Both the position numbers and the translations under genes were made by a program. Of a stretch of DNA of 64,000 bases, positions 35,284 through 46,405 are shown in pieces. Under the pieces are notes generated by a model. That model had not been told where the DNA came from and made no database searches. It was given only the letters and a program-made list of their open reading frames with translations. The stretch's first letter is position 1; every line of letters starts with the position of its first letter. Source of the stretch: Ganoderma boninense (taxonomy: Eukaryota; Basidiomycota; Agaricomycetes; Polyporales; Polyporaceae); contig CM035305.1 of NCBI GenBank assembly GCA_002900995.3, positions 310,001-374,000 on the forward strand, in the 5' to 3' direction.

Positions 35284-35930
35284 CGGGTTTGGAGGACGGG
35301 GCAGATGTGCAGCATTCCGCGCCAAAATGATGTGGCGCACCCAGGTTTGAGGTTGGGCAGCTCGGTGTGTGCGTCCCGTTTTCTATGGGGCGTATGCGTA
35401 ACCTAACTTCGCTACAGCGCGTCCTTCAGCCTGCCCTGGGTTCGACTGCGTCACGGTGGGCCTCGAAATACGTGATGTGAGCTCGCAGCACGCGCAGGTA
35501 CATCTTACTCTAGGGATCTGTGGACCTCTGCGACTCATGCTTCCCGTGACATCAAGCTTTGCGGTGTACCCGTCCCCGGACGTCGCCTCATCGCATCGCG
35601 ATGTACGATCTTCACGTACAGCGCGGCAGCGATCTCAAGACACGAGCTCCGTTTCCGATGCCTTGCGGATCGGTCGCAAGACTCGCGCACCCGAGCACAT
35701 GCCCCCGCGGCCTGCCGAGAGCAACTCGGCTCCAGGGAGAACGCTGGATAACCCGACGCATATAGTCATTAGTGTTTCGCACCGACACTGGTGGGATCGG
35801 CGCATGGCAGTACGGTATATGGCTACACTCTGTTCATCAACTTCTAGCTGCAGGGCGTTGTGGGCGCCGCGTAGATATGTACATCATGTCTCTCCTCTCT
35901 CCTCTCTTGATAGCGCGGACAGTTGACAGT
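35284..35930. other. Convergent spacer without gene
   Basis: No supported coding sequence; presumed 3' regions of the small coiled-coil gene and the epimerase gene. Confidence 0.45.
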
Positions 35931-37510
35931 CTATTCGGAATCGTACCCCTTGGGGTTCTTCGTCTGCCAGTTCCAGAGATCGCGGCACATCGTCTCGAGG
36001 GTCTCCTCCGCCTTGAAGCCCAGTTGCGCCTCCGCGAGCGAGGGGTCTGCCGTGAGGTCGGGGACGTCGCCACGCCTAGATCGCCAGTTTCAGTACAGAG
36101 ATGCAAGGGACAACAAGGAAGAGGAAGAGGGGGAAAGGAGGAGGAAAGATAGGCATGCTCACCTCCGGCCGATGATCTCGTATTTGAAGTCGAATTTCGT
36201 CTCTGCGCGCATCGCCTCCACAATTTGGAGCACGCTCATGCCCTTGCCCTTCCCGAGGTTGTAGGCCTTGTACCGTGCGTCAGTGGGGCAGTCATCGAAC
36301 ACTTTCGACTCGGGGGCGAGCGCATCCAGGGCGAGCAGGTGGCCTTTTGCGAGGTCGAGAACATGCAGGTAGTCGCGTACGCAGGTGCCATCCCTACAAG
36401 ACCCCAGTGAGACGCGTCGAGGTGTGGAGCAAAAAAGACATACGGGGTGGGATAATCATTGCCGAAGACCTTGAGGTCGTTTGGTTGGCGGCCGACAGCG
36501 ATGGCTGCGAGAAGGGGGAACAGGTTGCCCGGGCGGCCGATGGGAGCTTCGCCAATGTCGCCAGATGGGTGGGCACCTCCGGGGCTGTCATGTTGCGTTC
36601 AGCATAGCCCATACAAAACCATTCCTTCCACCAAACTCACTTGAAATACCGCAGCGACAGCCCGCGCCACCGCTTGGGCTCCGCGGCGCAGAGGTCAGCG
36701 AGGATGGTCTCGCACATAACCTTGGTCTTGCCGTACGGCGAGTGCGCCTCGAGGCGGGTCGTCTCGGGGATCGGGATCACGGGCGGGGTGCCGTAGACGG
36801 TGGCCGAGGACGAGTACACGATGCGCGTGCACCCGAACTCGCCCGCGGCCTGCAGCAGGTACACGGTCGCGGACACGTTGTTCTCGTAGTACGTCAGCGG
36901 GATCTCCGTCGACTCCCCCACCGCCTTGTATGCCTGTCCCCCGTCGCATCAGCACTTTTCCGCGTGCGAAACCAATGTGGGAGAGGGAGGGGAGAGGAGA
37001 CGAGGGAGAAGGGACGCACGGCGATGTGGATGACGCCCCAGATGCCGCCCTTGCCGTACTTTGCGAAGACGGCGCGGATCTGGTCGGGCTTGGTGAGGTC
37101 GACAGTGTGCACGTCGATCTCGGCGCTGTCCCGGTCCTGCGCGGACGCGTCGGCGGGGAGGGCGTCGCGCGCGAGCTTGGCCACGCGCTCGAGGGCCTTG
37201 GGCGACGAGTTGTGGTGGTTGTCGACAGAAATGACCTTGTACCTCCGTGTCTGCTGCAGCGCAAAGATGACGTGCGAGCCTGTGCATGCCGGTGGGTGTG
37301 CGGTACGAGTAATAGTCCGAGGTCGGAGGTTGAGGATGGGATTAATGAGATTCGCGGGTTCCTGGTGAGATGCGGACAGGCACGGAGCGGAGACGCGTGC
37401 GTACCGATGTAGCCTGCACCCCCGGTGACTAGCACTCGCTACAGATCCCCAACATGAGCTCTCCCGACGCAGATGAGAATCGGCACACGACAGACTTTGA
37501 GTTCGGACAT
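35931..37510 (-). CDS. UDP-glucose 4-epimerase
   Basis: Tiny exon 1 (37496-37510, MSELK) splices over a 57-bp intron to [12 protein letters not shown], the NAD-binding glycine motif. A second intron restores [20 protein letters not shown], then NHHNSS. Later exons give [47 protein letters not shown] (catalytic Ser region) and [13 protein letters not shown] (Tyr and Lys of YxxxK). Then come [30 protein letters not shown] and [17 protein letters not shown], ending KNPKGYDSE at 35931. The enzyme interconverts UDP-glucose and UDP-galactose in the Leloir pathway. Here it is the stand-alone epimerase; no mutarotase domain follows. All key residues are present. Confidence 0.93.
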
Positions 37511-38069
37511 TCCGTCAAGAACACTCGGCAAGGAGGCAGTGCAACGGCAGAGATGATGAGCTGGAGCGGCAGGTTTGGACGAGCTGGAGTCTGCAGAGAA
37601 CACTCGGAGGCGAGGACGGCAGAGGGCGGTATTTATCGATGTCTCGCGGGGCTCTTCTCGCCATTGCTTTTGACTAGATCGCAACTGCAGATCTCTCTCC
37701 CGATCAGCTCACCCGGCCCGGTGGGCCATGCTGTGTCGTGAATAGAACGCCGAGTTCACCCGACTTCGCACCCCGGCCACGGCCGCTCCAGTCCCCCACT
37801 GGAACACCAACGATGTAGGACTGGATTTTGGGTCAATGTCTTTTGTCAGCCCGCGAATCTCATACACGTCGGAGTCCTTCTTCAGAGCCTCGAGATCGCC
37901 TCAGAATCCCGACAAAGCCGCGAGAGCCCCCCTCTGGGGCGAGCTAGCGGGGTCATATGGCATAGAAGATTCACCCATCCGGGCGGGACCAGGTGGGACT
38001 TGCCATGGACACTAGAGTCGATGTTCGCTTCCATTCTTGTAGATGTACAGCACTAGGAGAATATGGCCG
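37511..38069. other. Intergenic region without supported gene
   Basis: Contains the presumed promoter of the epimerase gene and the 3' end of the THO gene. No coding sequence seen. Confidence 0.45.
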
Positions 38070-41000
38070 CTATCTCTCCTCCATCTTCACGTCCCCCTCT
38101 GCATCCTTCGGCGCCGCCTTGCTACCCGTTGTATCTTCTGTGGGCAGCGGCGGTGCTGGGCTCGCAGCGGCAGTGATAGCATTCGCAGCCTCGGCAGCGG
38201 CAGCCTTCTCCTTCTCTACCTTCGCGTTTTCGATCTCTTGCTGAAGCAGGATAATGTCGCCCGTCCCGATCTTCCCGAAATGTTGCAGGTACTGATCCCT
38301 TGCCGTCCGGAGCGCCAGCCACGCGCACCGTTGCTTGTTCTGCGCATGCATTGTCAGGTGCAAGGTCGGGCGAAATCAAAAGGAATGCATCGAACTATTC
38401 AGCTCCGAGGTCGTCGCCTGAAGGTCTCGGATATCAAGAGACAACTTGACGCCGGTCATCCGGACGCAAGAGCGAGCAGTGGGCAGAACCACGCTCGTGG
38501 TCACGACTACCTCCACAAGGGTGCATTCTAACATCCGTGTAGCAAGAGCGTCATATGCCTCAGGCAGCACGGTCGAGCCCGGTCGAGCACGCTGCTTTTG
38601 GTGACAACAATGGAAGAACAACTCTTCCCTACATCCAGCTAATCGAAACACCTCATAGCTTCGCCTTCTTGCCACTGACCAGTCGTCAAAGTAATCGCAC
38701 GGTTGACCACTTTGACCAGTAATCAAACCGGTCAGCGAGTGACCAGCTTGATTCACCAGTCCGGCCACTTGAATGAGCGCCTTCACATCTAAGCTATCGG
38801 CCTAGGCATGCGAAAAGTTGAGTCGCAGCTGTCTCAGCATCGACAACGTCGGATGCCCGTGACAACATGGACGAGCAACTCTTCCGTACATCCAACCGAT
38901 TCAGACGCCCTATGCGCTCTCTCAGTGTCATCATAGACTACTTGTCAGGCCGATCTGACCATTTCGACCAGTCAAACCGGTGAGCGACCGATCGGTTTCA
39001 CGGAGTAGTCCGACCAATCGTGTTCGTGCCCCGCCAAGGTTGAGTCGCAATAGTATTGAACATCATGCGTGCTTCTCAGACATGAACCCCTCTACAAGAA
39101 CGCGCGGAAGGACGTTGCAGCCAGCTGAAGGTTGTCGTTCGCAGTAGAGGTGCTGCGCGATTCCCAGACGGCACACCAGAGTACCCTTGCGCAAGCCTTT
39201 CGAAGCTTTTATCCAGGCATGTAGAGGTGCTGTGGTATCCGCCTCCTTCCCTGCTGTGCGCCACGGGCATCTTTCCATGTCGGCACAGCATCCCCCGTCA
39301 GACGGGGTGATATTCCACGTCGTACATCACTGACAGTCGAGGCGCTCTCTCCTCGCTCGCTCGCGCGTTTCAACAAGGGCGGTCAGACCGGCCTGGCCTG
39401 GTGGCCAGAGACTGACCAGTCTGACCTTCCCTGCTCACACTGAGATCTCAAACCGACGATGGAGGACCCTGCCTTCGAGCCTCACGCGAAGGCATATCCG
39501 AACCACCCCCAATCGCAGCGACCAATACAATAGCATACACGCACCTCTTCATACTTCTTGATCTGGTCGTCCGGCGGAAGCTGAATCGGTACAGGCTCCG
39601 GCGGAGCCGGCGCAGGGGACGCGACCGCGGGAGCCGGCGTCGGTGTCGGAGACGGTGCAGCAGCAGGCGGAGGGTTCGGCGTGGCCACCCGCACAGGGGA
39701 CGGGACGGCGCCCTCCGGCACGGGTGTCGTGCCCGGCTTCGCGGGTAACGAGGGATGCAGAGGCGCGGCGCCGGCGAGCGTGGACTGCGAGGATTTCGAG
39801 GGCAGGAGCGAGTCTTGCGACCCGGAGGCGGACAGGGCGGGGGTTGCGGGGATGGGTGGGGTCGACGCGGCGGGGGTGCCTGCGCCATCTTTGGGCGCGG
39901 CGGCGGCCTGCGCTGCTTTTGCACGAGCTGCGGCGATGCGCTCCGCCTGCTTCATGAGCTGCTTCTTGCGCATCTCGATACGCGCGTCCTCTTGCTTGAT
40001 TTTCTTGACGAAGTCCTTGACGTCTCCGGCACTGAGAGCATGAGCTACCTTTAGCGACCATTCGTAGTCGAGGAGAGCGAGTACGCACTGGAAGGGATGC
40101 TGCAGGTCCCACAGATCCCGGTACCCCATCTCCCAGATCTCCGTCAACGGCCCGCTCCCGTACCGATGGGGCCACGACTCCGGGTCCATCCTCAACTTCT
40201 TCCTCTCACCTTCTGTCGCCTCCTCCAGCCCGACCTTCCGCGTCTCCCCGTCAACATGAATCTGCTGCTTCCACGACTCCCGATCGAACGGCGTGCACAG
40301 TTCGTTCTTCCATCTGATCCAGTTCTTCTCCCGCTCCAGTATTACCTGAACCGTCTCCGAGAACGCGCGCCCGTTGGGTGCGGTCTGGCGGAGCTCCTCT
40401 GTCGTGCGGGTGATCGTCTCCTGCACCCACTGCGTGTCGTCGTCCTCGAGCGTGAAATCCATCTGGAGTGAACGGTTGCGCGGGGTCGCCCATGTCGTCT
40501 TTGCAGTCTTCGTAAACGTGAGGAGGTGGTTGAGCAGGATGAGGAGCTGGAAGAGGAACTGGCGCCGGAAGTGCGTGTCCGCAATTTCGAGGTCAAGCAG
40601 CTCCGGGCTGGTCAGGTACTTCGCGAAGTAGTATTCGCTCTTCGCAGGGCCCTCCGGTGCGGCAGCGTCGCGTTTCCGTTTCAGAGGTCCCGACGGCGCG
40701 GTCGGAATTCCGTTCACCTTGCTGCCCATGAGCGCGCGGTCCTTCGCGGTTGCCTCCTTGATCACCGGCAGCACTTTGCTGACTGCCTCCTTGAACGCGG
40801 GGAACGTAGCGGGCTCCGCAAACAAGGGTGGCCGCGAGAATGGGAGCTGCATCCACCAGAACGTCTGGTAGAACTCTGCTTCGGGGTTGAAAACACGAAT
40901 GGCACGGAGAACATGGAGACACGCACCCTCTTTCTCCTTCTTCCGCTTCTCTGCCGCGTTCGCAACCTGCTCTTCCTTCGTCTCGTCCACTTCCATCTTG

Positions 41001-41735
41001 TCCTTCTCTGACTCGCTCCCCGCCTCTGGTTTGGTAGCAGGCCCGTTCCACGTCGGACCGTACTCGCCCCGCAGATTCACTCCGCTGCGCTCGCCTAGAG
41101 GGAAGACACGACTGAGGAAGGTGAGTATGCGCCCACAGAACATTGTTGTCGCGCCAGTGTTGGAGAGTCGGCGAAGGAGATCGTTGAGCGTGCGGAGGAG
41201 GACGAGGGCCTTGCCTTTCTGCGGGATCATGCCCTCGGTGAGGCGTTCGGCGCGCTCTTCGATCCACGAGAATATGTGCGAACAAGAGGAGATGGTCTGA
41301 GTCTCGAGGAGGTCTTGGAGGACGGTGAACGGGAACACCGGGTCGCATGCGTCTGCCGCGATAGTCAGAGGGCATATTGCGGCGGAAGCGGCGCATATAC
41401 TCACCGTGTTCCGTGAAAGCAAGTGTGACGTCGAGGATATGGCTCAACTGATCGTAATACGCAGTGTTGGGGTCCTTGAGGGCCTTCCCCTCAGTCGCCT
41501 GAATGCAAATTCTGTTGGAACATAAGATTTGGTGACTATATGCGTTACTCACCGCCAGTTCGAAGATAGAATTCCTCAATGCGAACTCCCATTGGTTCTT
41601 CCAGCTCTCTGGGTTCGCTCCCGATTGCGCCTTAGACAATGTTTGCTTCACAAGGGTGTTGAGGGTATCCGTGTCTCCCGAAGATGGTGGAAGTGAGGTG
41701 AGCAAGGAATTCAGGCTCTGTTGGATGGCCTGCAT
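38070..41735 (-). CDS. THOC1: THO complex subunit 1 (THOC1/Hpr1)
   Basis: Starts at 41735 (MQAIQQSLNSLLTSLPPSSG). Short introns follow exon 1 (GTGAGT after IFELA) and exon 2 (after FTEHG). The main exon begins ADACDPVFPFTVLQDLLETQ and holds THOC1-type sequence: LVLLRTLNDLLRRLSNTGAT, FCGRILTFLSRVFPLGERSG, QTFWWMQLPFSRPPLF, YYFAKYLTSPELLDLEIADT and RRQFLFQLLILLNHL. Then come PYGTP-like linkers and YRDLWDLQHPFQC. A Pro/Ala-rich tail ends DDQIKKYEE. The last exon (38339-38070) begins NKQRCAWLALRTARDQYLQH, FGKIGTGDIILL and ends DVKMEER. THO couples transcription to mRNA export. The intron before the last exon is about 1.2 kb, roughly twenty times the local norm. Confidence 0.88.
38340..39544. repeat. 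Expanded intron with internal direct repeats in the THO gene
   Basis: The intron runs from GTGCGT (39544) to GCGCAG (38340), 1205 bp, phase 0 on both sides. Inside are two diverged direct copies about 258 bp apart (starting GTGACAAC at 38601 and 38859). They share AA-CAACTCTTCC-TACATCCA and a GACCAGT...TCAAACCGGT segment. Near 39388-39434 there is an imperfect inverted repeat beginning GGTCAGAC and ending GTCTGACC. This looks like insertion or duplication of mobile sequence in a normally about 55-bp intron. Confidence 0.75.
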
Positions 41736-43374
41736 GGTATAGCAGTCTTTAGAACCGACAGAATCCACCACCAGAAGATGCCGGGGCAAGAGCAAGAGAG
41801 GCTGTTGAGGGCGACGGCGACGGTGGTTGTTCCTCGCCGAGTTGCGAGTTTGCGAGACGCCACAGCGCGTCCTGGCATTGGCGCTAAACGTAGAACATCA
41901 CGTGATATGTTGTCACGCATTCATGTCACGGCGACACAATGCTGCTGCGCCGTGGTTCCTCTCGAGTCTCTTGAAGTCCATCCACTCCGGAGCTTCCGCT
42001 GTAGGCAATTTTGAAAGTTCTCTATCCCTATCTACGCATCTAAAATGTGTATATGCACCGCTATGCCTTGCGCGACGGTCTCGTTGAACACTAATCAACC
42101 CATTTCAGAGGTCTAAGGTTCTCCACACGATCTGACAGTGCACTGGTGAACGGTTGACTGTCCTACATAGTACGTAGTCGTCTCCGCTATAAGGCGGAAC
42201 TCCGCGTCTCGGATAATCTTACATCCTACCGTCAGGTATCCTTTGCTTCCCGTGACGCTCTCTCATGAGAGAATTGCGTTCTGTTTGGCGTATCTACAGG
42301 GATAGCATGATCATTTGACTGCACTGGCGGCTCCGTAGTGCTTCTTTACGTGCCAATGGCAGTCCCATGGACGTCCAAGAGCTGGAAGAAGCACGAGAAG
42401 GGCTGTTCAGCGTCCCGTAACCTGGGCTGCTGTAAGGGCCTCTCTGGCCGAGTATTTAGGGCGACAAGGTTGGACGACTGTGAGCGCGCTGCTCTGACCA
42501 ACGTACGGCGGCTTCCCATTGAACTCCTCAAAATTGCGCATATAATGGCCTTCGGAATTTTAGGTAAGCGCTTGGTACCTCGAAACTTTACGATGCTGAT
42601 GACCGCGTCTCTGGCTATGGGAATGCAGAGGATCACAAACTTGGGGCTGTCCCCGGAACTGGCCTCCTTTCTGACCAAGGCATCGTCCATGGACATCAAG
42701 TAGCAATCGACGACGCGAAGGATTTGAAACGCGGGACAGGAAAACACTCTCATGTGGTACTTATACCGCAACCATCCGACGACCCCCGTGACCCGTACGT
42801 CTGTCATCCCACCGAAGATGTCGTGACACGTTGACTACATCAATCGCAGCCTTAATTGGCCGGTGTGGAAGAAAGAGGCGTGCTTCTGGACCTTGTAAGT
42901 CGCCGTACCGAAATAATTCCCCGCAATGCATTCTGAATGGTGCACAGAGCCTTCGCCGCAAGTCTAGATGGCGCACTGTCCCCTATGGTGCAGGGACTTC
43001 AATCAAGCCTATTGATCTTTTCAGTAGTTACTTGCGGGAATGGTTCAACTTGTACAGTAGTTACTGACCGGTCATCCTTCGCAGGATCGCTGATCCTCAC
43101 CGCGCGGCTCGGGACACTAAGAGGCGACCGTGATGGGAGAGGTTCAGCGAGGGGCGGGCGTCGGTTTAAAGGCGGCGGGGCGGGATTACGCCGGATTACG
43201 CCGGACTTGAGGAGGGAAGACTTTGGGGCGGGCAGAGGATAAGCCTCTGAGCAAAGGCTAAGCCGCCCAGGCTGAAACAATTGACACGGTGTCAGGAGAG
43301 CATAAGTGGCGGGAGAGGATAAACCCTTGGACGCGGCTGTTGTAGTAGGGGCCCATTAGACGCCCATGAAAATC
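41736..43374. other. No confidently assigned gene
   Basis: Overlapping frames on both strands (for example minus 42346-42807 and plus 42338-42703) have no recognisable domain or splice-linked continuation. Possibly decayed sequence upstream of the THO gene. Confidence 0.35.
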
Positions 43375-43466
43375 AAAAAAAAACATCGGGAGTCGAACCC
43401 AGCGCCGCAGGTCGCAAAGGCAATAGCGAGGCAAGTCTACCGCTACTCCACGGAGGCTTCCCAAGT
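43375..43466 (-). ncRNA. tRNA-like pol III unit (degenerate tRNA or SINE head)
   Basis: On the minus strand a perfect B-box GGTTCGACTCC (43389-43399) lies about 40 bases after an A-box-like GGAGTAGCGGTAG (43437-43449). A T9 run (43375-43383), a strong pol III terminator, follows the B-box. The 3' side of the T-arm does not pair with the 5' end to make an acceptor stem, and no clean anticodon arm is seen. It is therefore not a normal tRNA; a tRNA-derived SINE or pseudo-tRNA fits better. Confidence 0.55.
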
Positions 43467-44062
43467 GAGGCCACTATGATATTCAAGTTACAGGAGCGGG
43501 AACGATACCGCTTCGCGCTCAACGCGCTGTGTCGTCCCCGCTCCTGCAGCACAACGGGCGGGCACTCCCTCACAGCCCACAGCCGGCCACCTAGGACGAC
43601 AAGACCGCAAGAAGGCGGTTATACACCATGGCGTCGACGCCATATCTCCGCCCGACCCACGAACACCTCGCGTCGACCACCGCCGACACCGCACACGCTG
43701 CCAGCGCAGCTATTGTCGTCGCCCGGGTCCCACTAGTTTGCCTGGGCTATCCCAGGAGGCGGGCCGACGAAGTGTGGGGGACGACGCCGTCCGTCGCGTC
43801 GCCACGCCGGCACCTTGCCCCGGGCGCCCCCTCTCTCTCACCTCTTCTCCTCCCTCCCTCTCTGTCCTCTCCTCCCTCCCTCTGTCCTCTCACCAGCACT
43901 TCGCCCTCAGCCCCCCCTGCACCATCTGGGCCACAACAGCCCGCCAAGTACGTTCCTCCCCCCCTTCTGCGTCTCCCTCCCCATTCCCCTCGTCTCCCGG
44001 CCTCCACATCGTCCCCCCGCCTCTGCACTCCTCCCCCTCCCCCTCCACATCGTCCCCCGGCG

Positions 44063-44305
44063 TCGCCACTCGTCCCCGCGGCCTCCACGTCGCCCATCGT
44101 CTCCTCCTCCTCGTCCCCGCCACGCCTGTGCCCTCCCCCGGCCTCGCCACTCGTCCCCGCGGCCTCCACGTCGCCCATCGTCTCCTCCTCCTCGTCCCCG
44201 CCACGCCTGTGCCCTCCCCCGGCCTCGCCACTCGTCCTCGCGGCCTCCACGTCGCCCATCGTCCCCTCCTCCTCGTCCCCGCCGCGCCTGTGCCCTCCCC
44301 CGGCC
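44063..44305. repeat. 81-bp tandem repeat, three copies
   Basis: Units starting TCGCCACTCGTCCCCGCGG at 44063, 44144 and 44225 repeat with period 81 and few differences. The period is a multiple of three, so all frames stay open across it, producing spurious Pro/Ser-rich open frames on both strands. It sits in a broader CT-rich, GC-rich tract (43820-44310). Confidence 0.9.
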
Positions 44306-44329
44306 TCCACGTAGCTCCTCTGCGGTCCC

Positions 44330-44668
44330 CCGGCCTCTCGCGCTCATCCCGCCGCCCTCGCGCTTCATCCCGCCGCCCTCGCGCTCGTTCCCCGGCCTCT
44401 CGCGCTCGTTCCCCGGCCTCTCGCGCTCGTTCCCCGGCCTCTCGCGCTCATCCCGCCGCCCTCGCGCTCATCCCGCCGCCCTCGCGCTCGTCCCGCCGCC
44501 CTCGCGCTCGTTCCCCGGCCTCTCGCGCTCGTTCCCCGGCCTCTCGCGCTCATCCCGCCGCCCTCGCGCTCATCCCGCCGCCCTCGCGCTCGTTCCCCGG
44601 CCTCTCGCGCTCATCCCGCCGCCCTCGCGCTCGTCCCGCCGCCCTCGCGCTCGTTCCCGCCGCCCTCG
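44330..44668. repeat. GC-rich minisatellite of two alternating ~20-bp units
   Basis: The 21-bp unit CTCGCGCTCGTTCCCCGGCCT and the 20-bp unit CTCGCGCTCATCCCGCCGCC (and a CTCGTCCCGCC variant) alternate irregularly about 16 times. The array ends three bases before the ATG of the small five-exon gene, so it would form its promoter or 5' leader. Confidence 0.88.
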
Positions 44669-44670
44669 CT

Positions 44671-45165
44671 ATGAAGCCCGGTCATGCACTTTCGGTACGC
44701 ACACATTTTCTCTGTGTCGTTTCCGCTCGCTTATTTCTCCCCAGATCGTAGCTCCTCTCTTTCATCCTCGTACGGGTCGTCGCACTCCTATCGCGTACCC
44801 CATATTCATGAGCGTACGTAGTCCTTCGTCTCGTTTATCGGCATGTTCACTGACCTTTGCTTTCGCAGGCATTGGCACAAATGGGCTTTGAAGTCCAACA
44901 CGGCCGCGGCAGCAAGTGTCGGCTTGTCGGTCCCAATGGGCAAGGCTGTCTGATGTTCTACGTGGTATGTGTTCTTTTTTTCGTGCTTTCATTATCTCGC
45001 TAACGCGCATTCAGCCGAAGAGCGGTCTGGTTGATGGCCCTTCCCAGTGTTGGTGAGTCTCCTGAAGCCCCTGCCGAGGATCTCCGCTGACGGTGTGTCA
45101 GGTGGGCTAAATCCTTGGACTCCAAGTTCAATTTCTACGATCGTTTCGTCCGTCCATTCCTGTAG
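44671..45165 (+). CDS. Uncharacterised 96-aa protein from five exons, weakly HicA-like
   Basis: Five short exons join with perfect phase: 44671-44694, 44745-44813, 44869-44964, 45015-45052 and 45102-45165. Every intron is GT...AG and about 50 bp. The product begins MKPGHALSIVAPLFHP, contains ALAQMGFEVQHGRGSKCRLV, GPNGQGCLMFYVPKSG, and ends YDRFVRPFL. The MGF-x-n-GS-x-x-R pattern vaguely recalls the small dsRNA-binding HicA-type fold found in some fungal proteins; this is tentative. The consistent splicing supports a real gene, although the start lies against a minisatellite and further upstream exons may exist. Confidence 0.55.
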
Positions 45166-45401
45166 TTTTAGCACTGTGTTCGCTATCCCCACTCTGTCGC
45201 TGTCGTAGCTTTGGATCCGTTCTTGGCCCATCCCCGCTCACGTCGCTGTCCTCGCTTTCGGTAGATTTGTTTGCACACCCCCACTCATACAGTTATTGTA
45301 GCACTCAATATAATCTTGATGTCCGCTTATCGACTGCATTGTGTTCTGTCGTGCGGTAGCGAAGCCCGATAGTTAATCCCCATATCGCTCGACCCAGTCT
45401 T

Positions 45402-46193
45402 TCAGCACTCTACATACATGGGCTCCTTGCTAATTATCGGGATAAAATCCCGAATTATCAGCGAACTCGCCCCCGGGAACCGGTTGTGCACTATGACCAG
45501 CGCCGTCACGGCGAGAGGGACTTCTCCACGTCGGTTCTCGGTGTCCGTGGAGACTTCGACGAACTTCATCTTGCGTAAGCCTTGCATTTCCACTTCTGCT
45601 TGGTCTCTCTCGTCGTTGCCGACGAAACGGTAGTTCAGTGCACCCTGGGTAACGTTAGTTGGACAGCAATCAGCGGAATTACTGTAGGTACGTACTGCGG
45701 GGAGCGTGCGCTTGATCCAGGTGCACAGTCGCCGAATTGACAAGCTCTCCAGTACGTTTGCTTCTTCGTCACGCTGGAGAGGCACCAGGTTTTTGATGCG
45801 ATTGCTGAAGGTCGCGTACGCGTCCGCTGGGATCCCATTGAGATTCGACCAGAAGGCCCATAGGGCGCAGAGAATGACGTAGACCCTCTGTGCGGCTACA
45901 TCCGTAAGGAATGTATCTCGGCAGGGGCGGGTCTGGTGGAATGCAATGAGGGCACGGATTTTGGGGCCATCGGAAGGACGAAATCCGTTCAGCTGGAGAG
46001 GAATCTGTGTCCGTGTCAGTCAGATGTTGGGCACGCTACGTATGCGCGTACGCACCCTCAGTCGCGTGTCAACGTGCCGCGATATCACTTCTATACAGTA
46101 GTCCAGCTCCATATGGTTCTCCTCGGTGCGGGTTTCGAACGTCTTTGGCTCAGTGCGCGACAGAGATAGTAAAAAGCTCTTGGGTGCAGGCAT
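45402..46193 (-). CDS. Uncharacterised 229-aa protein
   Basis: Three exons join in phase 0: 46193-46056 (MPAPKSFLLSLSRTEPKTFE ...), 46004-45696 (begins IPLQLNGFRPSDGPKIRALI, includes LCALWAFWSNLNGIPADAYA and ends in ...IKRTLPA) and 45644-45402 (GALNYRFVGNDERDQAEVEM ... stop). Introns are GTGCGT...CACAG and GTACGT...CCCAG. No known domain. This layout and the many similar unknown genes nearby suggest a lineage-specific agaricomycete family. Confidence 0.62.
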
Positions 46194-46405
46194 GGTGATC
46201 GTGCGATGTACGAAGCGCGAGGACAGCAGCTCACTCAGTGTATTTTGTTCGTCTTCCTCCTTACGTCCTTTTCCCGGCGTCTAGTGCGTTACGTCACATC
46301 TATTTAATGTCCACGTGTTCGTTGCCCGCCCGAGTCCGAAGGCAGTATCGTCCTCGCGTCATGCAGTATTCGTTCGCACCGTTCGTATATTTTGCCGCAG
46401 TGCAG

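Noticed and set aside
38376..38786. 136-codon minus-strand frame inside the THO intron
   Set aside because: No recognisable domain, and it overlaps the repeated intron sequence. Splice phases join the flanking exons without it.
40593..41795. 400-codon minus-strand frame overlapping the THO gene
   Set aside because: Only its first part coincides with true THO exons; the remainder reads a shadow frame of the main exon.
42338..42807. Overlapping plus and minus frames of about 120-150 codons
   Set aside because: Neither shows a domain, splice context or convincing composition, so no gene was called.
43628..44891. Long overlapping Pro/Ser/Arg-rich open frames (up to 358 codons) on both strands
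   Set aside because: They are produced by minisatellites whose 81-bp period and GC/CT-rich sequence avoid stop codons. No domain and no natural sequence in any frame.
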